Assembly: GCF_000691225.1 (NCBI RefSeq)
Contig: NZ_JMSZ01000032.1
Coordinates: forward strand, 620,001 to 684,000
Origin: Nitrincola lacisaponensis
GTDB lineage: Bacteria > Pseudomonadota > Gammaproteobacteria > Pseudomonadales > Balneatricaceae
Length of the DNA stretch: 64,000 nt
Direction of reading: 5' to 3'
Part shown: positions 1 through 9,160 of the stretch, piece after piece
Numbering within the stretch: position 1 is the stretch's first letter
Layout of the letters: each line of letters opens with the position of its first letter
The notes under the pieces: generated by a model
What the model was told of the DNA's origin: nothing
Seen by the model: the letters and a program-made list of their open reading frames with translations, nothing else
Database searches by the model: none
Translations under genes and position numbers: made by a program

Positions 1-144
1 ATGCCAGTCGGCAAAGCGGGTGCCGCGATAGTCTGCTTCTTCCAGTTTGCGGTTCTGGATCATGGTGCCCATACCACCGTCCAGAATCATGATGCGCTGA
101 CTGAGTGTGTGTTCCAGGGAGGTGAATGCGGTGGATCTGCTCAC
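1..144 (-). CDS. metH: Cobalamin-dependent methionine synthase, N-terminal fragment
   Basis: Reading the minus strand from a GTG at 144 gives 48 codons running off the window edge. The peptide contains [10 protein letters not shown] and a following Y-R-G-T-R-F-A-D-W segment, the hallmark start of the homocysteine-binding domain of MetH, which transfers a methyl group from methyltetrahydrofolate via B12 to homocysteine. Upstream of the GTG an AAAGG lies about 8 nt away, and no in-frame ATG exists between the GTG and the upstream region, so GTG is the likely start. A MetR-type box and a promoter sit upstream. Only the first few percent of the roughly 1,200-residue protein is present. Confidence 0.9.
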   Translation of the reverse strand, partial: MSRSTAFTSLEHTLSQRIMILDGGMGTMIQNRKLEEADYRGTRFADWH

Positions 145-188
145 GAAGATAGGCCTTTGAAAATAATACTGAACAACATAGGTTGAGG

Positions 189-230
189 ATTGTACCTGAA
201 ATTGCTGCAGGTTTACCTGAACCTGATTCA
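189..230 (-). promoter_or_regulatory. metH promoter with MetR box
   Basis: Positions 218-230 read TGAACCTGATTCA, a full match to the MetR consensus TGAANNTNNTTCA. On the minus strand it directly abuts a weak -35 (GGTAAA, 212-217), followed by a 17-nt spacer and a -10 TACAAT (189-194). An activator site touching a poor -35 is the expected architecture for MetR-activated metH. Site and spacing are seen; regulation is inferred. Confidence 0.65.
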
Positions 231-431
231 TGTCAGGATGAAAATCTTTAGCTTTGCGATCCTGCTGACAGTCCGACCCTGGTCGTTATTAACATCATGA
301 TTGTCGACACACCGTGTGACAGATCAGGGTGGCTATTATTACGAAAAACTTCGAAAACAGCTTAAAAGCACTCCATATAATACAGAATCATCCTTTTGTC
401 TTAGTTAAATTGTGGCTTAGTTTGGTTAAAG

Positions 432-494
432 TGAACGCTCTTGGAAGGGCCAAGTGTCAACAATAACAAGGCCAGCCCCTCATTTTAGCGTTCA
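432..494 (+). other. Structured leader before prpE
   Basis: An outer 7-bp stem (TGAACGC 432-438 with GCGTTCA 488-494) encloses an inner hairpin CTTGG-aaggg-CCAAG (440-454). The fold ends about 13 nt before the AAAGGA ribosome-binding site. It matches no riboswitch class I recognise; it could be a regulatory leader or an operator dyad. Confidence 0.4.
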
Positions 495-520
495 TTAATC
501 TAATTTAAAGGACCCGCTCT

Positions 521-2416
521 ATGTCCTATCATGCTGAATACACAAAATCTGTCGAGAATCCGGAAATTTTTTGGGCTGAGAAGGCCGCTGATGTGCCCTG
601 GTACAAACAGCCTCAGCAGATTCTGTCAAAGGATGAAAATGGTATTTACCGCTGGTTTGCCGATGGTGAAATGAATACCGCCTATATGGCGCTGGATTAC
701 CATGTAGAGCAGGGGCGTGGCGAGCAGTTGGCCGTCATTTACGACTCACCTGTTACCGATACCCGATCAAAGCTGACTTACCGCGAAATGCGCGACCAGG
801 TCGCCCTGTTTGCCGGTGTGTTGAAGCAGCAGGGTGTAGAGAAGGGTGATCGTGTTGTCATTTATATGCCAATGATACCGGAGGCGCTGATTGCCATGTA
901 TGCCGTTGCGCGTCTGGGTGCAGTGCATTCTGTCGTATTTGGCGGCTTTGCCCCGCATGAGCTGGCGGTACGCATAGAGGATGCCGAGCCCAAAGTGGTG
1001 ATCTCTGCTTCCTGTGGCATCGAGGTTAAAAAGGTTATTGAATACAAGCCGATGCTGGATGAAGCTATTGAGCTTTCTGCACACAAACCTGAAGCCTGCA
1101 TTATCTTCCAGCGTCCTCAGGTTCAGGCCAGAATGATCCCGGGCCAGGATATCGACTGGCAGGCAGCCATGGAAAAAGCCCAGCCTGCGGACTGTGTGCC
1201 TGTTAAAGGTACCGATCCCCTTTATGTTCTCTACACCTCGGGTACCACCGGTAAACCCAAGGGAGTGCAGCGTGATAACGGTGGCCATGCGGTCGCGCTG
1301 AAATATTCCATGAAAGCGATTTATGACATGAATCCCGGTGAAGTCTTCTGGGCAGCTTCAGATGTTGGCTGGGTAGTCGGACACTCTTACATCGTTTACG
1401 CACCGCTCCTGGCGGGCTGTACTACAGTCGTTTATGAGGGCAAGCCGGTTCGTACGCCGGATGCGGGTGCCTTCTGGCGCGTCTGTGCTGATTATGGCGT
1501 CAAGGCGCTGTTCGCTGCGCCCACGGCTTTCCGTGCTATCAAGAAAGAGGACGCCGAGGCTCTGGAGTTTGGCAAGTATGATACCTCTGCACTGAAAACC
1601 ATTTTCATGGCGGGTGAGCGCCTTGATCCGCCTACCTACGACTGGACGGTTGCCAAAACTGGCAAGCCGGTAGTAGATCACTGGTGGCAGACTGAAACCG
1701 GTTGGGCTATTTGCGGCAATCTGATGGGCATCGAACCCAAGCCTACCAAGCCGGGTTCCTCCACGCTGCCAATTCCTGGCTATAACATTCAGATACTGGA
1801 TGCTGAAGGTCAGCCTCTCCCCAGAGGTGAGCAGGGCTCAATTGCTATCAAGCTGCCACTGCCACCCAGCTGCCTGGCAACTGTATGGGGTGATTTTGAA
1901 CGCTTCCGTACCGGCTATCTGGCAGAAGCACCGGGTTACTACACCACGGGTGACGGCGGCTACATGGATGATGAAGGCTATGTTTTCATCATGGGCCGTA
2001 CGGATGATGTCATCAACGTTGCTGGGCATCGACTCTCTACCGGTGAAATGGAAGAAATCGTGGCTGCACATCCGGCGGTAGCTGAGTGTGCGGTAATCGG
2101 CGTGAACGATCCGCTCAAGGGGCAGGCGCCTATTGGCCTGGTTCTGTTGAAAGATGGGGTGGAAACGGAAGAAGAGGTACTGGAGAAGGAGCTGGTTGCC
2201 ATGGTGCGTAAAGAAATAGGTCCTATCGCCTGCTTTAATCGTGCCATTGTCGTTCAGCGCCTGCCAAAGACCCGCTCCGGAAAGATCCTCCGCAAGTTAC
2301 TGCGACAGATTGCTGATGGTAAAGAGTACACGGTACCTTCAACGATTGATGATCCAGCCAGCTTGTCGGAAATAGAGGAGATCATGAATGAGCAGGGTCT
2401 GGTGACAAAAGCCTGA
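521..2416 (+). CDS. prpE: Propionyl-CoA synthetase (acyl-CoA synthetase family)
   Basis: A 631-residue AMP-forming acyl-CoA synthetase of the acetyl/propionyl-CoA type. The P-loop YTSGTTGKPKG lies at residues 238-248 and is followed by GVQRDNGGHAVAL, typical of PrpE rather than Acs. GRTDDVINVAGHRL marks the hinge, and the catalytic lysine is Lys588 in PKTRSGK. Length (about 630) matches PrpE; Acs is usually about 650. It activates propionate (possibly acetate) to its CoA ester in the cytoplasm. No prpBCD genes are adjacent, so it stands alone. ATG is preceded by AAAGGA at 8 nt. A rho-independent terminator follows. Confidence 0.88.
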   Translation: MSYHAEYTKSVENPEIFWAEKAADVPWYKQPQQILSKDENGIYRWFADGEMNTAYMALDYHVEQGRGEQLAVIYDSPVTDTRSKLTYREMRDQVALFAGVLKQQGVEKGDRVVIYMPMIPEALIAMYAVARLGAVHSVVFGGFAPHELAVRIEDAEPKVVISASCGIEVKKVIEYKPMLDEAIELSAHKPEACIIFQRPQVQARMIPGQDIDWQAAMEKAQPADCVPVKGTDPLYVLYTSGTTGKPKGVQRDNGGHAVALKYSMKAIYDMNPGEVFWAASDVGWVVGHSYIVYAPLLAGCTTVVYEGKPVRTPDAGAFWRVCADYGVKALFAAPTAFRAIKKEDAEALEFGKYDTSALKTIFMAGERLDPPTYDWTVAKTGKPVVDHWWQTETGWAICGNLMGIEPKPTKPGSSTLPIPGYNIQILDAEGQPLPRGEQGSIAIKLPLPPSCLATVWGDFERFRTGYLAEAPGYYTTGDGGYMDDEGYVFIMGRTDDVINVAGHRLSTGEMEEIVAAHPAVAECAVIGVNDPLKGQAPIGLVLLKDGVETEEEVLEKELVAMVRKEIGPIACFNRAIVVQRLPKTRSGKILRKLLRQIADGKEYTVPSTIDDPASLSEIEEIMNEQGLVTKA

Positions 2417-2445
2417 CGCTGACATCACGATTTCCCGGATCTACC

Positions 2446-2470
2446 AAGGCAGCCTCGGCTGCCTTTTTTT
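2446..2470 (+). terminator. prpE rho-independent terminator
   Basis: A perfect GGCAGCC/GGCTGCC stem, extended by AA/TT pairs, with a 2-nt apex and a run of seven T (2464-2470). It lies 30 nt after the prpE stop. Confidence 0.88.
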
Positions 2471-2577
2471 ATCCCTCTATCTCTGGATCGTAACGCCTGT
2501 TTTATGCCATCCTTAAGGGATGACTGTTTCAGCAGGTCAGTGAACAGGGAGATATCACCATTCAAGCTAAACCTTCT

Positions 2578-4317
2578 ATGCGTTCCGGGCGAAGCTGGCT
2601 ACGTAGTCTGTTGCCTTGTCTGCTACTCGTGAGCAGCACTCAGGTCGCAGCAGACCAACTGCAGATGAAAGTCGAAGGCGTTGCCGATGATCTGGCAGCC
2701 AACGTCAAGGCTTTTTTGAGTATCGCTTCACTGGAAAACCAGACCATTACCAGTGAAAGCCGACTGCGCTATCTGCATCGACGCGCCAGTGATGAAATAC
2801 GCCAGGCACTTGAACCCTTCGGCTATTACAATCCGGAAATCATAACCGAGCTGCAGCTGCTGGATTCAGGCGACTGGTTAGCTGAATACCGGATTACTCC
2901 GGGAGCGCAGGTGCGGCTGTCACGGGTAAACGTTGAGCTGGACGGTGAAGGCAGCAGTGACCCGGCTTTTCAGGCAGTGATCAATGCCAGTGCCTTGCAG
3001 CCAAACGCACCGTTGCACCATCCTGATTATCAAAGCCTGAAAAACCGGCTACAGTCTGTTGCCGCGGAGCGAGGTTATTATCGTGCACGTTTTGAACGCT
3101 CCCGCATACTGGTAGATCGCCTGGCCAATACTGCCGAGGTGGATATTGTCTATGCAACAGGGCAGCGCACCCGTATTCGTGAAATACGTTTTTCAGAATC
3201 ACCTATTGCAGAAGATTTGCTGCGTCGCTATCCACGGTTTGCCGAAGGCGACTATCTTGAGGTTTCCCAACTGATCGACTTGCAAGCTGCATTGATCGAC
3301 AGTAATTATTTTGCAGATGTTGAAGTCCTCCCGCTACTCAGTGAACTGGAAGAGGGTGAAATTCCCATTCAGGTCACCCTGACACCACGTCCAAGAACGC
3401 TTTATCGTGCAGGCGTTGGCTTTGGTACCGATACCGGTGCGCGATTACAGTTGGGGATGGAGCGGCGTTATGTGAACAGCCGGGGGCACAAGCTGGATGC
3501 ACGCATGCGGCTTTCCGAGGTGCGCAACGACCTGACAGGCAGTTATATGATTCCGGGCCGTGACCCTCGCTTTGACCAATATGGCATACGCAGCCGCTAC
3601 AGTGATGAAAACTCCGATACCATTGAATCACGCACCTATGCGGTCGGCGCTGTCTGGCAAAAACAGATTGGCGACTGGGAGCGCGTATTATCACTGGACC
3701 TGGAGCAGGAGCAGTATACCTTTGATGATAAGACCCTTGATCAGCTATTGCTGATTCCCCGGGCACAGTTCAATAAAACCGTTGCCGATGACCGCTTTAA
3801 CACTCGTCAGGGCTACAATCTCGGCTTCGGTATTGCGGCTGCTTCAGAGTCCCTGCTGTCGGACGTCAGTCTGCTGCAGCTTACATTGAACGGCAAGCGG
3901 ATTGATCCGATGGGGGAGCGCTGGCGATTACTGTCACGCTTTGAACTGGGTGCCTTGTTGAGCAGTCAATTTGAAGAGGTGCCTGCCAGTCTGCGCTTTT
4001 ATGCTGGTGGTGATAACAGCGTGCGCGGCTATGACTACCAGAAACTGGGCCCAGTCAGTGAACGCGGCAATGTCATTGGTGGCCAGTATCTGATGGTGGG
4101 CAGCATCGAAACCGATTATATGTTCCGTCCAGACTGGCGTTTGGCTGCTTTTGCTGATGCTGGTAACGCCTTCGATGACTTCAGTGAGCCTGTAAAAACC
4201 AGTCTGGGTGTTGGTGTTCGCTGGCAGTCACCCGTAGGCCCCATTCGACTGGACCTGGCCAAACCCGTCAGCGACAGCGGATTCAGAATACACTTTACCT
4301 TAGGACCTGATTTGTGA
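2578..4317 (+). CDS. tamA: Translocation and assembly module outer-membrane protein TamA
   Basis: A 579-residue Omp85-family protein: signal peptide (cut near residue 25, after VAA), three POTRA-type domains to about residue 260, then a 16-strand barrel domain. The RFYAGGDNSVRGYDY segment around residue 480 is the conserved Omp85 VRGY/F motif, and the chain ends in a beta strand. TamA works with TamB to insert outer-membrane proteins or move phospholipids. The ATG at 2578 has no close Shine-Dalgarno; a GGGAG at about 2547 would better serve an ATT at 2560. An in-frame stop at 2521 limits any extension. It overlaps tamB by 4 nt. Confidence 0.93.
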   Translation: MRSGRSWLRSLLPCLLLVSSTQVAADQLQMKVEGVADDLAANVKAFLSIASLENQTITSESRLRYLHRRASDEIRQALEPFGYYNPEIITELQLLDSGDWLAEYRITPGAQVRLSRVNVELDGEGSSDPAFQAVINASALQPNAPLHHPDYQSLKNRLQSVAAERGYYRARFERSRILVDRLANTAEVDIVYATGQRTRIREIRFSESPIAEDLLRRYPRFAEGDYLEVSQLIDLQAALIDSNYFADVEVLPLLSELEEGEIPIQVTLTPRPRTLYRAGVGFGTDTGARLQLGMERRYVNSRGHKLDARMRLSEVRNDLTGSYMIPGRDPRFDQYGIRSRYSDENSDTIESRTYAVGAVWQKQIGDWERVLSLDLEQEQYTFDDKTLDQLLLIPRAQFNKTVADDRFNTRQGYNLGFGIAAASESLLSDVSLLQLTLNGKRIDPMGERWRLLSRFELGALLSSQFEEVPASLRFYAGGDNSVRGYDYQKLGPVSERGNVIGGQYLMVGSIETDYMFRPDWRLAAFADAGNAFDDFSEPVKTSLGVGVRWQSPVGPIRLDLAKPVSDSGFRIHFTLGPDL

Positions 4318-7300
4318 GTTGGAAGCGCCTGTTACTTTTGCCTGTACTGCTGATCTTGTTGCTGATCTATCTGGTTCTGGCAATGCTGTTTCTGCCCGGC
4401 ATTCCGGCACTGGCACTTAAACTTGGACAAAACTTTCTGCCACCGGAAGTGCAGGTCGGATCTGTCAGCGGTGCACTGGCCGGCGACCTGATCCTTGAGG
4501 ATGTCCGCTTTGCTCAGGATGACACAGCCTTTTCCCTGGAGCGATTAGTGCTCGAATGGCGCCCCTCCTGTTTGCTGCGCCAGCAACTCTGCCTCGACGA
4601 CATACAACTACAGGGAGTCCGTCTCTCGCTACCGCAAACAGAGTCAGATCAGACTGAGGATGCGGCGGACTTTGTAATGCCAGAATTACCGGATATACAG
4701 TTGCCTGTAGCGTTTCAACTGAAGAAGCTCCGTGTGGAGGATATACAACTTAATTTAGGTGAGCAGCAATTCAATCTGGCGCAAATCGCGTTATCAGCGC
4801 ATACGGATGGTGATCTTTGGGTAGTTGATTCTCTGCGCTTGCAACAGGGCAATACCTGGGTGGAATGGCAAGCTCAGTTGCGGCCTGTTGGTCAATATGA
4901 CCTGTCTTCGAACCTGAACTGGTTTATAGAAGTTGCTGATATTGAAGCTATTATTAATCAGGATCTGGACCTGCCCCTGACAGCGCCCATCTTGGGTGGT
5001 CTGGTGCTTTCAGGTAACGCCGATCATCTGGATGTACATCTGGAAAACCAGCTGGCAACCGATCTGACCGGCCCAATCAGCTTGAAGCTTCGCAGTTGGG
5101 TGCAACCCTATGATGAGTACCTTAACCTGGAAAGCCTTGAGCTTCAGTTGAGTGATACGGAAGCAATGATCAGCCTCAGCGGGCAGTTGGAGAAGTGGAT
5201 GGATCCAGAGTTGTCACTGGAGCTGGAGTGGCAGGCCCTGCAATATCCATTACTGGCGCTGGAAGCACCTGCAATGGTGCAGTTGCCGCAGGGATATGCG
5301 CAGCTTCAAGGACGCCTGTCTGCGTATCTGATGACATTGGATACCGAGATTACAGGTCACGATCTGCCAGATGTTCACTTAAGGTTTGAAGGCGCCGGAG
5401 ACCTTCAGTCGCTGGCGCATTTCGAACTGAATGCAGCGCTGCTGGGTGGTGAGGTGGCGCTGGAAGGTGGCGTCAACTGGGCTGATCAGCTGGCATGGAA
5501 TACCCGTGTCTGGCTGCGCCAGCTTAACCCGGGGCAGTTTAATCCGGAGCTGGAAGGCCTGGTGAATCTTGAGTTAACCAGTCGCGGGTCGCTCACAGAA
5601 ACAGGCCCGGACGTCCGGGCTGAGTTGATTGCACTAACCGGTGAACTCCGTGACCAACCGCTGCAGGGGCAGGGGGTAGTCCACTACACACCTGAGCGGA
5701 TACAGATTGACTCGCTCGGCTTGTCACTGGGTAGAAATGGAATAAACCTTCAAGGCTCTCTGCGCAATGAGCAGCTTGCCATGCAGTTCCAGCTGGATGC
5801 GCCGGATCTTTCCATGGCACTCCCGGATGCGAGCGGCACGCTCAGCGCGTCCGGCGAAGTGACTGGAGCCATGACGACTCCGGCAATACGCGCTGATATT
5901 CAGGGCACAGATCTGCGCTATCAGGATAACCGGATCTTGCAACTGGGAGGGCGTGTTCAGGCCGACTTAAGCGGTGCTCAGCCTTCGGAACTGCAATTGG
6001 AGTTAAATGACCTGTTGGCTGCTGGACAGGTACTGCAGCGCATCAGTCTGACAGGACGTGGACGACCCGAATCGCACCGCCTGCAGCTTGAAGTGGAAGG
6101 CGAACCGCTGGTAATGGATCTGAGTATAGAAGGCGGTTGGCAGGCGGCGCAAAGCCGCTACGCTGGACAGCTTTCCAGGCTGAGCCTGTCCCGACAGGAA
6201 ATCGGGCAATGGTTGCAGTCATCCGCTACCGAGTTTAGCGTTCAGGCCCCTGCGTTTCGTGTGGGGCAGTTGTGCCTGGAGCAGACAGAGGGCGATGCTG
6301 TATTGTGCCTGACTGCACAACGAAATACCTCCGACCGTCTCAGCGCCGAGTTCAGTCTTTCACAGCTATCCTTGTCACTGCTGGATCCGTTCCTGCAAGG
6401 TAATCAAATCGATTCCGATCTGAATATCAGTGGCAACTTCTCTCAGCAGGGTAGTCAGCAACCTCGAGCCGAGGTGTTACTGACAACACGCGCAGGGCGT
6501 CTGATTACACCTGCAGACCAGCCTGATTTTGACCTGGACCCTATTCGGCTGGAGGCCAGTCTTGCCAGCGACCGTTTGACCGCCGAGCTGTCAGCGTTGT
6601 TCTCCGAGCTTGAAGGCCGTATCCAGGCCAACCTGTCTGTCGATCAATTATCATCCCGCCAGCGGCTGCAGGGTGATCTCGATGTCCTCATGAATGACCT
6701 GACACTGGTCAGTGTATTTGTTCCTGCCTTGCAGCAGGTCGAGGGTCAACTACAGGGGCGTTTGCTGCTGGGAGGCAGCGTTACACAGCCGGAGATCAGT
6801 GGCTCATTGAACTTGCGTGATGCCTCAATGGATCTGCCCGCACAGGGTATTCGGCTCTCGCCCTTGCGCCTCGCGATTCAGGCTGAGGGGGAGCAGGCTG
6901 AGCGTCTGATTCTGGATGGACTGGTGGGCTCCGGTGACGGCGAAATTCGTTTGCAAGGCGAATACAACCTGGTATCACTGGAAGGACAGCTGACCATTCA
7001 GGGGAATGACTTTGAGGCGATGGCCACGGAAATCAACTTGCTGATCTCTCCGGACCTTCTGATTCGGGTGGATGATGCTATACGTGTCGGCGGTAGTGTT
7101 ACCGTTCCGTTCGCCCATATTACGCCGCCACGACAGCAGATGCAGAATGTGGTTCGGGCATCTGATGATGTGGTATTTGTTGATGATCCGGAAGAAATGC
7201 TGACCGACCGCAATTTGCCGCTACTGACCGATCTGGAGCTGATTCTAGGCGACTCAGTTGTCGTTGATGCCTTTGGTTTTAAAGGTCGATTGCTGGGGCG

Positions 7301-7922
7301 CCTTCGCATTCAGGATGATGCTGTCAGCGCAACACGGGCCTCCGGTTCCATTCAGGTGGAGAGCGGTGACTATCGCCTGTTTGGTCAGGATATGACAATT
7401 CAGCGCGGAAACCTGATTTTCAGCGGTGGTCCGATTGAAAATCCTGGACTGGACCTGCGTGTTTCACGTACTGTGGACACTGTTGAAGCCGGTGCCCGTA
7501 TCAGCGGCACCTTGCAGGTTCCGGAGTTTACCTTATTCTCTACACCGGCAATGCCGGATAGCAGTATCATGTCCTACCTGATACTGGGACGTGGCCCCGG
7601 TGACTCATCGGCCTCAGAACAATCCATGATGCTACAGGCTGCAATGGCGCTTTCAATGCAGGGGGGTAATACCATTACCGGCCAGCTTCGTGAAGAGCTG
7701 AATCTGGATGAGTTCGGTTTTTCCAGTGATGACGCGGGAGACTCAGCTTTCTTCATTGGTAAATATCTCACCCCTCGATTATATATTCGCTATGGTGTGA
7801 GCCTGCTGGAGTCGGTAGAAGTGCTAACGTTAAGTTACCGTCTGTCGTCTATGTGGAAGGTTGAAACACAAAGCAGTAGTGTTGGTAGTGGTGCTGACTT
7901 TTTCTATACCCGTGAGCGCTGA
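4314..7922 (+). CDS. tamB: Translocation and assembly module inner-membrane protein TamB
   Basis: A 1,202-residue AsmA/TamB-type protein. One N-terminal transmembrane anchor (about residues 5-28) is followed by a very long beta-rich periplasmic region and the C-terminal TamB (DUF490) domain, recognisable by its GDYRLFGQDMTIQRGNL-type segment and by SIMSYLILGR near the end. It spans the periplasm and contacts TamA. It starts at GTG inside the tamA stop (GTGA), so translation is coupled. Length is typical (about 1,200-1,260). Confidence 0.93.
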   Translation: MSWKRLLLLPVLLILLLIYLVLAMLFLPGIPALALKLGQNFLPPEVQVGSVSGALAGDLILEDVRFAQDDTAFSLERLVLEWRPSCLLRQQLCLDDIQLQGVRLSLPQTESDQTEDAADFVMPELPDIQLPVAFQLKKLRVEDIQLNLGEQQFNLAQIALSAHTDGDLWVVDSLRLQQGNTWVEWQAQLRPVGQYDLSSNLNWFIEVADIEAIINQDLDLPLTAPILGGLVLSGNADHLDVHLENQLATDLTGPISLKLRSWVQPYDEYLNLESLELQLSDTEAMISLSGQLEKWMDPELSLELEWQALQYPLLALEAPAMVQLPQGYAQLQGRLSAYLMTLDTEITGHDLPDVHLRFEGAGDLQSLAHFELNAALLGGEVALEGGVNWADQLAWNTRVWLRQLNPGQFNPELEGLVNLELTSRGSLTETGPDVRAELIALTGELRDQPLQGQGVVHYTPERIQIDSLGLSLGRNGINLQGSLRNEQLAMQFQLDAPDLSMALPDASGTLSASGEVTGAMTTPAIRADIQGTDLRYQDNRILQLGGRVQADLSGAQPSELQLELNDLLAAGQVLQRISLTGRGRPESHRLQLEVEGEPLVMDLSIEGGWQAAQSRYAGQLSRLSLSRQEIGQWLQSSATEFSVQAPAFRVGQLCLEQTEGDAVLCLTAQRNTSDRLSAEFSLSQLSLSLLDPFLQGNQIDSDLNISGNFSQQGSQQPRAEVLLTTRAGRLITPADQPDFDLDPIRLEASLASDRLTAELSALFSELEGRIQANLSVDQLSSRQRLQGDLDVLMNDLTLVSVFVPALQQVEGQLQGRLLLGGSVTQPEISGSLNLRDASMDLPAQGIRLSPLRLAIQAEGEQAERLILDGLVGSGDGEIRLQGEYNLVSLEGQLTIQGNDFEAMATEINLLISPDLLIRVDDAIRVGGSVTVPFAHITPPRQQMQNVVRASDDVVFVDDPEEMLTDRNLPLLTDLELILGDSVVVDAFGFKGRLLGRLRIQDDAVSATRASGSIQVESGDYRLFGQDMTIQRGNLIFSGGPIENPGLDLRVSRTVDTVEAGARISGTLQVPEFTLFSTPAMPDSSIMSYLILGRGPGDSSASEQSMMLQAAMALSMQGGNTITGQLREELNLDEFGFSSDDAGDSAFFIGKYLTPRLYIRYGVSLLESVEVLTLSYRLSSMWKVETQSSSVGSGADFFYTRER

Positions 7923-7987
7923 GTAAAAAGGTTTTAAACTTTAAACGGCTACAGTATGATGCCGCCTATTTGAGGATAACAGACAAG

Positions 7988-8242
7988 ATGACAGATCCGG
8001 TTTCAGATTATCTGGGACAGTTAAGCTACGACCAGTTGTGCGAGGTCGAAAAAAGGATTGAAAGCATCATTAATCATAAGCAGTCACAGCGACGCGCTCA
8101 TGAACAGGAAAACAGCGCCCCCCAAAGTGCAGCCTTTAAAATACCGGCCTCACCCGGTTATAACAGCACAGAACAGCTGGCTGAATCTCTTGGCCTGGAT
8201 ATCAGCGGTCTATTGAAAGAAGCCAAAGCCTGGTCACGTTAA
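7988..8242 (+). CDS. Small protein of unknown function ahead of pbpG
   Basis: An 84-residue acidic-to-mixed helical protein beginning MTDPVSDYLGQLSYDQL, with a likely coiled or helical N-terminal half (VEKRIESIINHK) and a C-terminal segment predicted helical (STEQLAESLGLDISGLLKEA). I do not recognise a family. The ATG at 7988 is chosen because GAGGAT lies 10 nt upstream; an in-frame TTG at 7970 has no such site. Its stop overlaps the pbpG start by one base (TAATG), so it is probably co-translated with pbpG. A TATGAT at 7955-7960 could be a -10 box. Confidence 0.72.
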   Translation: MTDPVSDYLGQLSYDQLCEVEKRIESIINHKQSQRRAHEQENSAPQSAAFKIPASPGYNSTEQLAESLGLDISGLLKEAKAWSR

Positions 8243-9144
8243 TGATGAAATTTAAACATATGCTCAGAGCAGGATTGAAACCTCTTTTGTTGACCTGCCT
8301 GCTGCTTGGCTGGAGTTCGTCTTCCATGGCCCGCAATATGGAGCTGCCTTTGGCTTCTGTGTATGCCGCCATTGCCCCCCTGGGATCCGATGAACCCTTG
8401 TTTAGCCAGCGCGCAGATCATGTTGTTCCGATTGCCTCCCTGACTAAACTGATGACTGCCTTGGTGATTCTTGAATCAGGTTTGCCACTGGATGAAACAC
8501 TGGAAATCGGGCGCATCAGTAATACATTTGGCAAGAATTCTCCATCAAGATTGCGCCCGGGGACACGTGTTAACCGCCTGGACCTGATGCGGATGTCTCT
8601 GATGTCTTCAGAAAACCTGGCCACCTATACCCTGGCTGCCAATTATCCAGGCGGTGTTCCTGCATTTGTCAGCGCCATGAATGCAACTGCCGCGCTTTTA
8701 GGTATGTCTCAAACGCGGTTTACTGATCCGACAGGATTATCACCAGATAACATCTCAACTGCTCGTGATCTGCTGATACTCACAGCAGCGGTCTATCAGT
8801 ATCCGGTTATTCGTGACCTGTCCGTTCAGGGGCAGGCAGATATGCATTTTCGATCACCTGTTTACTCCCTGGCCTATACGAATACCAACCCATTAACACG
8901 CAATGAAAACTGGAATGTTCTGCTCAGCAAGACTGGGTATCTGTCCGAGGCGGGGCGCTGTCTGATTATGGTGGCTGAGATACAGGGGCAGCCAGTCGCC
9001 ATGGTGCTTCTGGACTCAGAGGGCCTGCGTACGCCGATCGGAGATGTTGGCAGAATCAATCGCTGGTTAAGAAATCAGCCACCGGGAGAAGTGCCTGTCG
9101 CTGCTGCTGAATACGCCCGCAGTCGCATTCAGGCAATGCGTTAA
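8242..9144 (+). CDS. pbpG: D-alanyl-D-alanine endopeptidase (PBP7-type)
   Basis: A 300-residue low-molecular-weight penicillin-binding protein. An N-terminal signal peptide (about 30 residues, after SSSMA) precedes a serine peptidase S11 domain with all three motifs: SLTK (Ser66, Lys69), SEN (123-125) and KTG (230-232). It lacks the C-terminal extension of PBP5-type carboxypeptidases, matching PBP7/PbpG, which cuts D-Ala-DAP cross-links in the periplasm. It is coupled to the small upstream gene and faces a regulator gene 16 bp away. Confidence 0.9.
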   Translation: MMKFKHMLRAGLKPLLLTCLLLGWSSSSMARNMELPLASVYAAIAPLGSDEPLFSQRADHVVPIASLTKLMTALVILESGLPLDETLEIGRISNTFGKNSPSRLRPGTRVNRLDLMRMSLMSSENLATYTLAANYPGGVPAFVSAMNATAALLGMSQTRFTDPTGLSPDNISTARDLLILTAAVYQYPVIRDLSVQGQADMHFRSPVYSLAYTNTNPLTRNENWNVLLSKTGYLSEAGRCLIMVAEIQGQPVAMVLLDSEGLRTPIGDVGRINRWLRNQPPGEVPVAAAEYARSRIQAMR

Positions 9145-9160
9145 GGCTCGGTGGGCTGTT

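Larger units (their letters stand above)
145..520. other. metH-prpE divergent intergenic region
   Basis: This is the only gap above 300 bases. It holds the metH promoter with a MetR-type box (minus strand, 189-230), a TATAAT at 376-381 that may be a prpE -10 box with a weak -35, and a foldable leader at 432-494 before the prpE ribosome-binding site (AAAGGA, 507-512). No cobalamin-riboswitch box upstream of metH and no credible ORF was found. Confidence 0.6.

Noticed and set aside
1-186. A plus-strand ORF of 61 codons at the window start.
   Set aside because: It is a shadow of metH on the other strand, which has a clear family match.
145-520. A cobalamin riboswitch ahead of metH.
   Set aside because: No B12-box-like sequence is seen on the relevant strand; a MetR box accounts for regulation better.
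767-1288. A 173-codon minus-strand ORF inside prpE.
   Set aside because: Opposite-strand shadow with no domain signal; prpE is well supported throughout.
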